Notes: generated by a model from the sequence alone, not told the origin. Positions 26,471 through 35,826 are shown, counted from the stretch's first letter. The stretch: 64,000 nt of DNA from Rhizobium sp. BT03 (GCF_030053155.1 NZ_CP125640.1:2356001-2420000); one strand, 5' to 3'. Made by a program: numbers and translations.

Positions 26471-27741
26471 CGGTGGCGGCCGTCGACCAGAAGGCAGCTT
26501 TCTCTGTAGCCGGCAGTGCAGCCGGCGCAGGGTCGCGGACCGATTATCCCCTGCTCTGGCTCGGCCTGCTGTCGGTGCTCTACAACGGCATTCTCGCCTT
26601 CATCAACCACAACATCATGCCGCTCTCGATGACGCATGTCGCCGCCAGCGAAGGGCTGATCATGGCGAGCGCCCTCATCTACATCCTGCACAAGGGGATC
26701 TACGAGACCGATCTGCCGGCTTTCCTGTTCCTGCTGTTCACGCTTGTGGTGACCATCTATGTCAGCGCGCTCAACCGCATGCTGTTCGTCGATCATTTCC
26801 GCAACGTGCTGATCATCTTCTGCTTTACCGGCCTCGGCGGCTGGAGCAACGAGAAAACGATGAAGCTCGCCTTCCGCTGGGCGAGCCTTGCCGTGATGAT
26901 CTTCCTGATCTTCGAGATCGTCAGCGTGCCGTTTTTTGTCAGCATCGTGCATCCGTCCGATTATTTCGCCAATACGCGCGGGCTGCTGCCGCTGAGCTAC
27001 AACACGACGGGCCTGTTCCAGAACGCGCTCGGTTTTCCCGAGCGTTTCTCCTTCGGCATCATCGACCACCGATCATCCTCGATCTTCCTCGAGCAGGTGT
27101 CGCTCGCCAATTTCTGCGGCGTGATCGCGATCTATCTGATTTCCATGTGGGAAAGAATAGGCCGCTGGGACCGGCTGCTGTTCGTCGGCACGGCGGTGCT
27201 GATCCTGGTGACGAACGATACGCGCACGATGCTGATCTTCTGCTTTGCCTGCATCGTCGGCTATTTCGTCTTTCCGAAGATCCCGAGGAATTTCAATCTG
27301 GCGCTGATGCCGCTGATCGTCGCTGCCGGCTTCCTCGTCTACACCCTGAAGCCCAATGCGACCGGCGACAATTTCACCGGCCGTATCAACCTGACGATGA
27401 AGAAGATCATGGAGCTTGATCCGCTCGCCGTCCTCGGGCTTTCGGTCGACCGGGTCGCCGAATTCGCCGACAGCGGCTATGTCTACCTGATCTACGCGGC
27501 GACGATCTTCGGCGTCATCGCCCTCTGGCTGTTCGTCTGCCTCTTTCCCGCCGGGCGCACGGCGGCGCAGCGGCGTTGCGCCCATTCACTTTCTCTTTTC
27601 ATTTTTCTGAATATGATGATCGGGGGAACCGCCGTTTTCTCGATGAAGATCGCCGGGCTCCTGTGGTTCGTCGTCGGATATATGCGCTTCCACGACAGCC
27701 CGCGCCTCCGGCAGGATCGTGCGGCGGATGTAGAGAGTTGA
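26467..27741 (+). CDS. Wzy/ExoQ-like polysaccharide polymerase (multi-pass membrane protein)
   Basis: About 424 residues with roughly ten hydrophobic membrane segments, for example LLWLGLLSVLYNGILAFI, LPAFLFLLFTLVVTIYVSAL and MLIFCFACIVGYFVF. A large extracytoplasmic loop lies in the middle (HPSDYFANTRGLLPLSYNTT). The layout fits the O-antigen ligase/polymerase superfamily, with ExoQ as the rhizobial example. The frame can start at GTG 26467, overlapping the GH5 stop as GTGA, or at GTG 26473, which has the better spacing from GGGGA. No flippase (Wzx) gene is visible next to it. Confidence 0.7.
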   Translation: MTVAAVDQKAAFSVAGSAAGAGSRTDYPLLWLGLLSVLYNGILAFINHNIMPLSMTHVAASEGLIMASALIYILHKGIYETDLPAFLFLLFTLVVTIYVSALNRMLFVDHFRNVLIIFCFTGLGGWSNEKTMKLAFRWASLAVMIFLIFEIVSVPFFVSIVHPSDYFANTRGLLPLSYNTTGLFQNALGFPERFSFGIIDHRSSSIFLEQVSLANFCGVIAIYLISMWERIGRWDRLLFVGTAVLILVTNDTRTMLIFCFACIVGYFVFPKIPRNFNLALMPLIVAAGFLVYTLKPNATGDNFTGRINLTMKKIMELDPLAVLGLSVDRVAEFADSGYVYLIYAATIFGVIALWLFVCLFPAGRTAAQRRCAHSLSLFIFLNMMIGGTAVFSMKIAGLLWFVVGYMRFHDSPRLRQDRAADVES

Positions 27742-27786
27742 CCGCAGCGGCACGGCGCCCGCGCGACCCGAGGAGCAAGACGCCAG

Positions 27787-28803
27787 ATGCTTGTCCAGCT
27801 TCAATATCTGCGCGCTATCGCGGCGCTGATGGTCGTCTATTTCCACGCGATCCTGCAGCTTGCCAAGGTCAATCCGGCGGTCGACGCCACTGCCTTCGTC
27901 TACGGTGAGACCGGTGTCGACATCTTCTTCGTGCTCAGCGGTCTCGTCATGTGGCTGACGACGAGCGGACGGGCGGTGAGCCCCATCGATTTCGCCCGCC
28001 GGCGCATCAAACGCATCGTCCCACTCTATTGGCTGGCAACGCTGTTTTCGGCTGTCGTGGCGCTGGTGGCCCCTTCACTGCTGAAATCGACAGTGTTCGA
28101 CCTGCCGCATGCGATCGCCTCGCTGTTCTTTCTGCCATGGGCCAATGCCGCCGATCCGAGCACGATCACCCCCGTCGTCGTGCCGGGCTGGACGCTGAAC
28201 TACGAGATGTTTTTCTATCTTGTCTTCGCGCTGCTGCTGCCGCTCTCGGAAGCCCGCCGCATCCCGGCCATGTTTGCCGTCTTCGCCGCCATCCTGATCG
28301 CCTGCCGGCTGCTGCCGGAAACGACGGCCACCCGGTTCTACGGCGAGCCGATCATCCTGGAATTCCTTGCCGGCGCCGTGCTCGGCTGGCTCTACCGGCA
28401 GAAGGTGCTTCTGCCGAACCGCTGGGCATGGGCCGCACTGGCCATCGGCTTTGCGTTCCTCCTCATCAACGAGGCGCTGATGCCGCCGGCAAGCCGGTTC
28501 TACGCCTGGGGGATCCCGGCGATCTTCATCGTCTATGGCGCGGTCTCCATCGATTTTTCCAGGCTGCCGGTCCTCACATGGCTGAACTATCTCGGCGACT
28601 GCTCCTACAGCATCTATATCACCCACGCCTTCACGCTTGCATTCCTGAGGGTCGCCGCCGACCGCCTGCCGATCGGTATCCTGCAGCAGCCGGTGCTGTT
28701 CGTGATCCTGTCGCTGGTGCTCTCGTCGATCGGCGGCGCCATCATCCACGAAATCACCACGCCCCGCCGTAAGGTCGCGATGGCGGGCCGCCCGCCGGCC
28801 TAA
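27787..28803 (+). CDS. Acyltransferase 3 family protein (ExoZ-like)
   Basis: 338-residue integral membrane O-acyltransferase of about ten membrane segments. Family marks are QLQYLRAIAALMVVYFHAIL with the conserved R and H, VDIFFVLSGLVMWLTT, FARRRIKRIVPLYWLAT and SYSIYITHAFTLAFL. ExoZ acetylates succinoglycan, so this protein probably O-acetylates the polysaccharide of the same locus. It ends the three-gene run GH5, polymerase, acyltransferase. ATG 27787 follows GAGGAGCAAGACGCC. Confidence 0.87.
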   Translation: MLVQLQYLRAIAALMVVYFHAILQLAKVNPAVDATAFVYGETGVDIFFVLSGLVMWLTTSGRAVSPIDFARRRIKRIVPLYWLATLFSAVVALVAPSLLKSTVFDLPHAIASLFFLPWANAADPSTITPVVVPGWTLNYEMFFYLVFALLLPLSEARRIPAMFAVFAAILIACRLLPETTATRFYGEPIILEFLAGAVLGWLYRQKVLLPNRWAWAALAIGFAFLLINEALMPPASRFYAWGIPAIFIVYGAVSIDFSRLPVLTWLNYLGDCSYSIYITHAFTLAFLRVAADRLPIGILQQPVLFVILSLVLSSIGGAIIHEITTPRRKVAMAGRPPA

Positions 28804-29018
28804 AATCGACAGCTGAGGCGAGAATACGCATCCCGGCGGCGCTGGCGGCACAGTTTTCCGCGTAACTTCTCCTAAGCTAGGCCCAGCGTGAGAGAATTTG
28901 CAGAAGCATGATGGTTTGCCTTGCAATTTGTCGCATGAATGAAAGCGCACCGGCCTGTTCGCGGCCCGGGCTTTGATCTAAGCACGGCGGCGGCCTTGAA
29001 GAGGGAAGAGGGAGAGAC

Positions 29019-29903
29019 ATGAGAAGCTATGTATTGACGGTATCCTGTACATCGACGCGCGGCATCGTTGCGGCGATTTCGAGCTATCTGGCGCAGAAGG
29101 GCTGCAACATCATCGACAGCTCGCAGTTCGACGATCTCGATACCGGCAAGTTCTTCATGCGCGTCTCCTTCATTTCGGAAGAGGGACTTTCCGGCACGGA
29201 GATCGGCGCCGATTTTGCCGCCGTCGCCGCACCATTCGAGATGGACTACGAATTTCACGACAGCGAGAAGCGCATGAAGGTGCTGCTGATGGTGTCGCGC
29301 TTCGGCCATTGTCTCAACGACCTGCTCTACCGCTGGAAGATCGGCGCCCTGCCGATCGACATCGTCGGCGTCGTCTCCAACCATTTCGACTACCAGAAGG
29401 TCGTCGTCAACCACGACATCCCCTTCCACCATATTCCGGTCACCAAGGCCAACAAGGTGCAGGCCGAAGCCCATATCATGGAGGTGGCCGAGCAGACCGG
29501 CACCGAGCTGATCGTGCTTGCCCGCTACATGCAGATCCTGTCGGACGAGATGTGCCAGAAGATGTCGGGCAAGATCATCAACATCCACCATTCCTTCCTG
29601 CCGAGCTTCAAGGGCGCCAATCCCTACAAGCAGGCCTATGGCCGCGGCGTCAAGCTGATCGGGGCCACCGCCCATTACGTCACCGCCGATCTCGACGAAG
29701 GCCCGATCATCGAGCAGGACACGGCCCGCATCACCCATGCGCAGTCGCCCGACGACTACGTCTCGATCGGCCGCGACGTCGAAAGCCAGGTGCTGGCCCG
29801 CGCCATCCACGCCCATATCCACCATCGCACCTTCATCAACGGCAACCGCACCGTCGTCTTCCCGGCAAGCCCGGGCAGCTACGCTTCCGAACGCATGGGT
29901 TGA
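29019..29903 (+). CDS. purU: Formyltetrahydrofolate deformylase
   Basis: Hydrolyses 10-formyl-THF to formate and THF, balancing one-carbon pools and supplying formate. The 294-residue protein has an N-terminal ACT-type regulatory domain (SYVLTVSCTSTRGIVAAISS) and a C-terminal formyltransferase domain with the substrate motif NIHHSFLPSFKGANPYKQAY and catalytic aspartate in VTADLDEGPIIEQD. VSRFGHCLNDLLYRWKIG is characteristic of PurU. ATG 29019 follows a strong GAGGGAGAG site. It stands alone; the 215 bases upstream hold no recognisable gene. Confidence 0.95.
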   Translation: MRSYVLTVSCTSTRGIVAAISSYLAQKGCNIIDSSQFDDLDTGKFFMRVSFISEEGLSGTEIGADFAAVAAPFEMDYEFHDSEKRMKVLLMVSRFGHCLNDLLYRWKIGALPIDIVGVVSNHFDYQKVVVNHDIPFHHIPVTKANKVQAEAHIMEVAEQTGTELIVLARYMQILSDEMCQKMSGKIINIHHSFLPSFKGANPYKQAYGRGVKLIGATAHYVTADLDEGPIIEQDTARITHAQSPDDYVSIGRDVESQVLARAIHAHIHHRTFINGNRTVVFPASPGSYASERMG

Positions 29904-30022
29904 ACGCGGTCGAGACCCACATCTGTTTTGCTGGCAAACGACAATCTCCCGTTGCCTGCCAGCAGCAAGTATTTGATTATCGCCTTCAATAGGTAATCGA
30001 ATCATGCTGCGGGAGGGGTGTC

Positions 30023-32944
30023 ATGACCGACGAGGCGCTTGTTGATCGCATGTCGCTGCCGCGTCCCAACGTGACCGTTGCCGACGCGGAAGAGATCCTT
30101 CTTGCCCATTACAGCCTGTCAGGCACCATCACCGAACTCGGCAGTCAGCAGGATCGGAACTACCGCGTCGATAGCGATCGCGGCCGCTACGTCCTGAAGA
30201 TCTGCCATGCCGCTTACGAGACCCGCGAACTCGAAGCGCAGAATGCAGCGATCCATCACCTCAAGGGCAAGCAGGATGCGCCACGCGTTCCCAATGTGAT
30301 TGCCAGCAATGAGGGGCGGGAGATCGTCGTGCTGACGGTGCGCGGGCAGGGCTACCAAGTCCGGCTGCTGGAATATCTGGAAGGCCAGGGGCTGACGGAA
30401 CTGACCTACCTGGCGCCGGCTTCCGTTGCGGCGCTCGGCGCGCTCTGCGCCAAGCTGGCGCAGGCGCTTGCCGATTTCAACCATCCCGGCCTCGACCGCA
30501 GCCTGCAATGGGATCTGAGGCGGGCCGGGCCGGTCGCGGTGCAACTGCTTTCCGCCATCACCGACAGTGCCGCGCGCGACCGGATCGCCAAGACCATGGT
30601 GATGGCCGTTCGCCGCATCCAGCCCTTGGCGCCGTCGCTTCGGCTGCAGGCGGTGCATCACGACGTCACCGGCGATAATGTCGTCGGTCATCGCAGTGCC
30701 CATGGCCAAATCATTCCCGACGGAGTGATCGATTTCGGCGACATCATCCGCGGCTGGCTGGTCGGCGACCTCGCCGTCACCTGCGCCTCGCTGCTGCATC
30801 ATGCCGAGGGCGACCCTTTTCATATCCTGCCTGCCGTCACCGCCTATCAAGCGATCTATCCGCTGACCGAGGAGGAATTGAAGGCGCTCTGGCCATTGAT
30901 CGTCGCCCGCGCGGTCATTCTCGTCGCCAGCAGCGAGCAGCAGATTTCGGTCGATCCCGACAACGACTATGTCCGCGGCAATCTCGATCGCGAGCGGGCG
31001 ATCTTCGATACGGCGATGTCGGTTCCCTTCGAATTGATGGAAGCAGCAATCCTCCAGGCCGCCGGCGGCGATGTCGCCGCCCCGGAAACATCGGAATGGC
31101 TGCCGCTGCTGCCCGACATCGATCCCGCCGGGATCGCCTATGTCGATCTCGGGGTGCGGAGCCCGCATTTTTCCGCCGGCAACTGGCTGAATGCCGATAT
31201 GGACTGGCGGCTGCTTGCCCGGGCTGCGACCGAAAACGGCACGGCGGCGACGCGCTACGGCGAATATCGGCTGTCCCGGGCGGGAACCGCCGGCAGACAG
31301 GCGACCTGCGCCCTGCATATCGATATATGCCTTGCCGCCGGCAGCGCGGTTGCCGCGCCCTTTGCCGGCCGCATCGGCTGGAAGGACCAGCATCTGACAC
31401 TGACCGGCGACGGAACGACCCTGCACCTCGACGGGCTCGACCCCTCGGTCGAGGATGGCGCCGAGCTTGCCGGCGGCGACCCGCTCGGCACGGTCGTCGG
31501 CGAGGCTTCGTCGCTCGGCGGACTGCGCGTCCAGCTTTGCAGCCTCGCGGGGCTGGAGCCGCCGCTCTTTGCCACGCCGCGCGAGACGGCGGCCTGGTCG
31601 ATGCTCTGCCCTTCGCCCTCGCCGCTTCTCGGCCCTGGAGCCGATGCACCGAAACCTGAAACCGCTGCGCTGCTCGCCAGGCGGCAGGCGCATCTGGCAG
31701 GGGCGCAGAAGAATTATTACGCGGCGCCGCCGCAGATCGAGCGCGGCTGGAAGGAGCATCTGTTCGATGTCGAGGGCCGCGCCTATCTCGATATGGTCAA
31801 CAATGTCTCCATTCTCGGCCATGGCCATCCCAAGCTTGCGGCGGCGATCAATGCCCAATGGCTGCGGCTCAACACCAACTCACGCTTCCACTATGCCGCG
31901 ATCACGGAATTTTCCGAACGGCTCGCAGCACTTTTACCGGACGGGCTCGACGCGGTCTTCCTGGTCAACAGCGGCTCGGAGGCGAACGATCTGGCGATCC
32001 GGCTGGCGCAGGCTCACAGCGGCGCGCGCAACATGCTCTGCCTGCTCGAAGCCTATCATGGCTGGTCGTCGGTAAGCGACGCCGTTTCCACCTCGATCGC
32101 CGACAATCCTGAGGCGCTGACCACCCGGCCGGACTGGGTGCATGCGGTCGTGTCGCCGAATACCTATCGCGGCGCATTCCGCGGCCCCGATACGGCCGCC
32201 GGCTATCTCGGCGCGATAACGCCGGTGCTGGAGGCGATCGACGCCGGCGGCGAGGGCCTTGCCGGCTTCATCTGCGAATCGGTCTACGGCAATGCCGGCG
32301 GCATCCCGCTGCCGGACGGGTATCTCACCCAGGTCTATGCTGAGGTGCGCGCCCGCGGCGGCCTCTGCATCGCCGATGAGGTGCAGGTCGGTTATTCCAG
32401 GCTTGGGCATTATTTCTGGGGCTTCGAGCAGCAAGGGGTCGTGCCCGACATCGTCACCGTCGCCAAGGGCATGGGCAACGGCCATCCGCTCGGCGCCGTC
32501 ATCACCACCCGGGAAATCGCTCGGTCGCTGGAGAAGGAGGGCACGTTCTTTTCCTCCACCGGCGGCAGCCCGGTCAGCTGCGTCGCCGGCATGACGGTTC
32601 TCGACATCATGGCCGAGGAGAAACTGCAGGAAAATGCGCGAGAGGTCGGCGATCATCTGAAGGCGCGGCTTGCCGCACTGATCGACCGCCACCCGATCGC
32701 CGGCGCCGTGCACGGCATGGGCCTCTATCTCGGCCTCGAATTCGTCCGCGACAGAACGACGCTGGAGCCGGCGACCGAAGAGACGGCGGCCATCTGCGAC
32801 CGGCTGCTGAGCCTCGGTGTCATCATGCAGCCGACCGGCGATCACCAAAATGTGCTGAAGATCAAACCGCCGCTCTGCCTCAGCATCGACAGCGCGGATT
32901 TCTTTGCGGACATGCTGGAAAAGGTGCTCGACGAAGGCTGGTGA
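30023..32944 (+). CDS. Fusion: APH/hydroxylysine-kinase-like domain + M23-like domain + class III aminotransferase/phospho-lyase
   Basis: 973-residue three-part protein. Residues about 25-340 are an APH-fold kinase with the catalytic loop VHHDVTGDNV (near 212-221) and metal-binding VIDFGD. Residues about 390-510 look like a degenerate lysostaphin/M23-type beta domain (AAGSAVAAPFAGRIGWKDQH), without an evident zinc triad. Residues about 550-973 are a class III PLP enzyme with the lysine near 815 in VAKGMGNGHPLGAV. The two catalytic ends match the human hydroxylysine kinase and phosphohydroxylysine phospho-lyase (or ethanolamine-phosphate phospho-lyase), so a coupled phosphorylation-elimination of an amino alcohol is the inference. 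Monocistronic, no RNA or transport partner nearby. Confidence 0.85.
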   Translation: MTDEALVDRMSLPRPNVTVADAEEILLAHYSLSGTITELGSQQDRNYRVDSDRGRYVLKICHAAYETRELEAQNAAIHHLKGKQDAPRVPNVIASNEGREIVVLTVRGQGYQVRLLEYLEGQGLTELTYLAPASVAALGALCAKLAQALADFNHPGLDRSLQWDLRRAGPVAVQLLSAITDSAARDRIAKTMVMAVRRIQPLAPSLRLQAVHHDVTGDNVVGHRSAHGQIIPDGVIDFGDIIRGWLVGDLAVTCASLLHHAEGDPFHILPAVTAYQAIYPLTEEELKALWPLIVARAVILVASSEQQISVDPDNDYVRGNLDRERAIFDTAMSVPFELMEAAILQAAGGDVAAPETSEWLPLLPDIDPAGIAYVDLGVRSPHFSAGNWLNADMDWRLLARAATENGTAATRYGEYRLSRAGTAGRQATCALHIDICLAAGSAVAAPFAGRIGWKDQHLTLTGDGTTLHLDGLDPSVEDGAELAGGDPLGTVVGEASSLGGLRVQLCSLAGLEPPLFATPRETAAWSMLCPSPSPLLGPGADAPKPETAALLARRQAHLAGAQKNYYAAPPQIERGWKEHLFDVEGRAYLDMVNNVSILGHGHPKLAAAINAQWLRLNTNSRFHYAAITEFSERLAALLPDGLDAVFLVNSGSEANDLAIRLAQAHSGARNMLCLLEAYHGWSSVSDAVSTSIADNPEALTTRPDWVHAVVSPNTYRGAFRGPDTAAGYLGAITPVLEAIDAGGEGLAGFICESVYGNAGGIPLPDGYLTQVYAEVRARGGLCIADEVQVGYSRLGHYFWGFEQQGVVPDIVTVAKGMGNGHPLGAVITTREIARSLEKEGTFFSSTGGSPVSCVAGMTVLDIMAEEKLQENAREVGDHLKARLAALIDRHPIAGAVHGMGLYLGLEFVRDRTTLEPATEETAAICDRLLSLGVIMQPTGDHQNVLKIKPPLCLSIDSADFFADMLEKVLDEGW

Positions 32945-33461
32945 CAAGGGCTTGCGGTCTTAACCAAATCGGTCATTTCGAGGCATTCCGATTTTTAATG
33001 AAACGGCCCATTGCCTGAATCAGCCGGGCTTCCTATCTCTGCTGCGGCGATCGAAAGAGTTTCGATTCTGTCATGCGAATTTTACGAAGAGCTGATATGT
33101 TTCTTTCCGTAAACTTCGGCTGGGATGGAATGAATTTTTTCCGATCGTCGATATTTTGACACGTTTCGGAATATGTTTCTGACAGGCTACAGGTTAATCT
33201 CTACCAAGTTAGTAGATTATCAATGGCAGCCATCGCCGGCCCCGGGCTCTTCCGGGACCTCTCAAGTGCAACGCCAACGCAAGGAACGAGCATGATAGAC
33301 ATCGATATTCTCGCCGACCTTGGGCGATCTGTGCTTGGCAATGACCGTCCGGGCGCCCTCTCCCGCCCGAACTGTCGAATGTGACGTTCGTCCTCCTTTC
33401 AACGGTACCAGACAAGTCAATTCGCCATGGCTGCGCATGTCGCGCGGCAGGAGTTCTATCT
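32945..33461. other. Long intergenic region before a 64-residue small protein
   Basis: About 500 bases, more AT-rich than the surroundings, without a conserved gene. It holds a TTGACA hexamer at 33156-33161 without a convincing -10 partner, and a possible 30-codon frame at 33292. It could contain a promoter, a long 5' leader or a small RNA ahead of the gene at 33462. Confidence 0.4.
33292..33384 (+). CDS. Possible 30-residue leader peptide or small protein
   Basis: Short frame beginning MIDIDILADLGRSVLGNDRP with a good AAGGAACGAGC site just upstream, ending at TGA 33384, 77 bases before the next small gene. No homologue is known to me. It may be a leader peptide, a genuine small protein or chance. 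Confidence 0.25.
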   Translation: MIDIDILADLGRSVLGNDRPGALSRPNCRM

Positions 33462-33656
33462 ATGAAGAAGCAAGTTATCGAATATGCAGGCGTTCCCGTC
33501 GGGATCGTCATTCCCGATGAAGACCGGCTGAAATTCATCGCCGTGAAGTTTCATGTCCACGACCTCGACGAGCAGCGTTTCGGCTCGCCTGACGAGGTGC
33601 GGCTGGCCATCCACGATCTGATGACCCGCCGTCATCCGAAGCCGCTTCATGCCTGA
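33462..33656 (+). CDS. Small conserved-looking hypothetical protein (64 residues)
   Basis: Begins MKKQVIEYAGVPVGIVIPDE and continues FIAVKFHVHDLDEQRFGSPD; compact alpha/beta composition, no signal peptide or membrane segment. ATG 33462 follows GCAGGAG at good distance. The gene is closed by a strong terminator at 33700, which supports it being a real transcription unit. No function can be assigned. Confidence 0.6.
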   Translation: MKKQVIEYAGVPVGIVIPDEDRLKFIAVKFHVHDLDEQRFGSPDEVRLAIHDLMTRRHPKPLHA

Positions 33657-33699
33657 GGGCATGAGGCCGGCATCGCATTCACGGCTTTTCCCGATGTCC

Positions 33700-33735
33700 G
33701 ACCGGTCCCGCCATTTGGGGCCGGTCTTGTTTTTT
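33700..33735 (+). terminator. Rho-independent terminator
   Basis: GACCGGTCCC (33700-33709) pairs with GGGGCCGGTC (33717-33726) with one internal irregularity, followed by TTGTTTTTT. It closes the 64-residue small gene and precedes the P1 peptidase, so the latter must have its own promoter downstream. Confidence 0.8.
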
Positions 33736-33784
33736 GAGGACAATTGCAGTCCTATCGGCGGCCTATCCGCATAAGGATCCGCCC

Positions 33785-34780
33785 TTGCCCGATCTTCTCA
33801 ACCTCATCACCGATATCGACGGCGTTTCCGTCGGCCATGCGACCGACCTTGCGCTCGGTTCCGGTGTCACGGTCATCGTCTTCGATGCGCCGGCCGTCGC
33901 CTCCGGCACGGTGCTCGGCGGCGCGCCGGGCGGGCGCGACACCGGCCTGCTCGATCCGTCGATGACCGTCAACGCCGTCGATGCCTTCGTGCTCTCCGGC
34001 GGCTCCGCTTTCGGGCTGGATGCCGCTGGCGGCGTGCAGGCCGGATTGCGCGAACTCGGCCGCGGCTTCGCGGTCGGGCCGGTGCGCATACCGATCGTGC
34101 CGCAGGCGATCCTGATGGACCTGCTGAATGGCGGGAATAAGGATTGGGGGCTGCACTCACCCTATCGCGACATGGGCTATGCGGCACTGAAAGCCGCCGC
34201 CAAGGGCGCCTTCGCGCTCGGCACCGCGGGCGCCGGGACAGGGGCGACGACGGCCACCGTCAAGGGCGGGCTCGGCTCGGCGAGCGCCGTCAGCAGCGCC
34301 GGGCATCGCGTCGCGGCAATCGTCGCCGTCAATGCGCTCGGCTCGGCAACGATCGGCGACGGGCCGCATTTCTGGGCAGCCCCCTTCGAGAAAGACGCAG
34401 AATTCGGCGGGCTCGGCATGCCTGCGGTGGCCGATCACAGGATGCGGCTCAAGGGGATGAATACGCCGGCAACGACGATCGGCGCAGTGGTGACCGACGC
34501 ACAGCTGACCAAGGCCGAGGCGCACCGGCTTTCGGTGGCCGGCCACGACGGTCTTGCCCGGGCGCTGCTGCCGGCGCACCTGCCGCTCGACGGCGATACG
34601 ATTTTTGCCGCTTCGACGGCCAGATATCGCCGAGACGACATGGCGAGCCTGATGGAGCTTTGCCATCTTGCCACCATCGTCATGGCGCGGGCGATCGCCC
34701 GCGGCGTCTACGCGGCCACCGCGCTGCCGGCCGGGGGCGCGCAAAAGGCATGGCGCGACCGCTATGCCGACGGTCAATGA
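33785..34780 (+). CDS. P1 family (DmpA/BapA-type) peptidase
   Basis: 331-residue N-terminal-nucleophile-like hydrolase, a self-processing aminopeptidase of the DmpA group (D-amino or beta-aminopeptidase activities are known in the family). The first part has ITDIDGVSVGHATDLALGSG, GGAPGGRDTGLLDPS and LSGGSAFGLDAAGGVQAGLR; the expected autocleavage and nucleophile serine lies in VKGGLGSASAVSSAGHRVAA. Start chosen at TTG 33785, preceded by AAGGA; the frame also opens at TTG 33734, but that lies inside the upstream terminator's T-run. It is followed by a LysR gene and a peptide-type ABC importer, suggesting use of imported peptides. Confidence 0.83.
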   Translation: MPDLLNLITDIDGVSVGHATDLALGSGVTVIVFDAPAVASGTVLGGAPGGRDTGLLDPSMTVNAVDAFVLSGGSAFGLDAAGGVQAGLRELGRGFAVGPVRIPIVPQAILMDLLNGGNKDWGLHSPYRDMGYAALKAAAKGAFALGTAGAGTGATTATVKGGLGSASAVSSAGHRVAAIVAVNALGSATIGDGPHFWAAPFEKDAEFGGLGMPAVADHRMRLKGMNTPATTIGAVVTDAQLTKAEAHRLSVAGHDGLARALLPAHLPLDGDTIFAASTARYRRDDMASLMELCHLATIVMARAIARGVYAATALPAGGAQKAWRDRYADGQ

Positions 34781-34822
34781 TTGAATAGGGTCCGACCCGG
34801 ACAGAATGGCGGAGAGACGTGA

Positions 34823-35731
34823 ATGCAGATCCGGGCGCTGATGTATTTCGACGAGCTGGTCAGGACCAATTCGATGCGCCAGGCGGCCGAAAATCTCAAT
34901 GTGGCGCCGACGGCGATCAGCCGGCAGATCGAAAACCTCGAATCTCATTTCGGCGCGCCGCTGGTCGAGCGCAGCTCCCGCGGTGTCAAGCTGACGGCTG
35001 CCGGCGAACTGCTTGCCGCCCGCGCCGGCCGGACGCTGCGCGAACTCGATCACGTGCAGCAGCTGATCGAAGACTTGAAGGGTCTGCAACACGGCCATGT
35101 CAGCATCTATGCCAATGGCGCCACACTCACCAGCCTGCTGGCGCCGGTGCTTGCGGAATTCAGCCTGAAATATCCAAAGCTGCGCTTTACGGTGACGATC
35201 AGCAGTGCACGGCAGGCCGTCGACGCCGTCAGCAGCGCTGCGGCGGATATCGCCGTGACGCTGTTTGCGCCGGTCATGTCAGGCACCAAGGTCCGGCTGC
35301 GTTCCGAGATCGCCTATGATCTTATCGTCGCGCCGCAGCATCCGGCTGCGGCGCTGCCCGATATCCCCTTGAAGAGACTTGCCGACTACCCGCTGGCGCT
35401 GCCGGAGCATTCCTTTGGCTTCCGTCAGGCCTTCGACGCGCTGATCGAAAAGGAGGGAGTGGATCTCGATCCCGTTTTCGTCACGAGTTCGATCGAGATG
35501 CTGAAGGAGCTGGTCCTCAGCGGGGCTGCCGCCACGTTACTGCCGGCGCTTGCCGTTCGCCGCGAGATCGAAACCAACCAGCTGCGCGCCATCCCGCTTG
35601 CCGGCAAGACCGGCATTCGCACCCATGTCGACCTCTGCGTCGCGCCGGACCGGCAGCTGTCTTTTGCGGCGGCGACCCTGGTCGACTTCATAGAAAACTT
35701 CATGCGCCAACGCATGGACGTCAAAGACTGA
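34823..35731 (+). CDS. LysR-family transcriptional regulator
   Basis: 302 residues. The N-terminal winged helix-turn-helix is plain (MRQAAENLNVAPTAISRQIE and NLESHFGAPLVERSSRGVKL), followed by the periplasmic-binding-like effector domain (HVSIYANGATLTSLLAPVL). It sits between the P1 peptidase and the ABC substrate-binding gene on the same strand, 42 bases after the former, so it probably controls one or both. Two perfect inverted repeats in the gap to the binding-protein gene are candidate targets. Confidence 0.87.
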   Translation: MQIRALMYFDELVRTNSMRQAAENLNVAPTAISRQIENLESHFGAPLVERSSRGVKLTAAGELLAARAGRTLRELDHVQQLIEDLKGLQHGHVSIYANGATLTSLLAPVLAEFSLKYPKLRFTVTISSARQAVDAVSSAAADIAVTLFAPVMSGTKVRLRSEIAYDLIVAPQHPAAALPDIPLKRLADYPLALPEHSFGFRQAFDALIEKEGVDLDPVFVTSSIEMLKELVLSGAAATLLPALAVRREIETNQLRAIPLAGKTGIRTHVDLCVAPDRQLSFAAATLVDFIENFMRQRMDVKD

Positions 35732-35756
35732 CGCTTGCATTTGCAGCGGATTTATT

Positions 35757-35826
35757 GTGTAGCTGTTTTGGCTACACCGGCCATCAGAAATCATCATAAT
35801 GTGTGCGCTGGGTAGGCTACAGCCTA
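35757..35826. promoter_or_regulatory. Inverted repeats upstream of the ABC substrate-binding gene
   Basis: GTGTAGC/GCTACAC (35757-35763 and 35771-35777) and TAGGCT/AGCCTA (35813-35818 and 35821-35826) are both perfect dyads in the 135-base gap between the LysR gene and the binding-protein gene. No T-run follows either, so they look more like operators than terminators, and LysR-type boxes are usually such dyads. Inference only. Confidence 0.35.
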
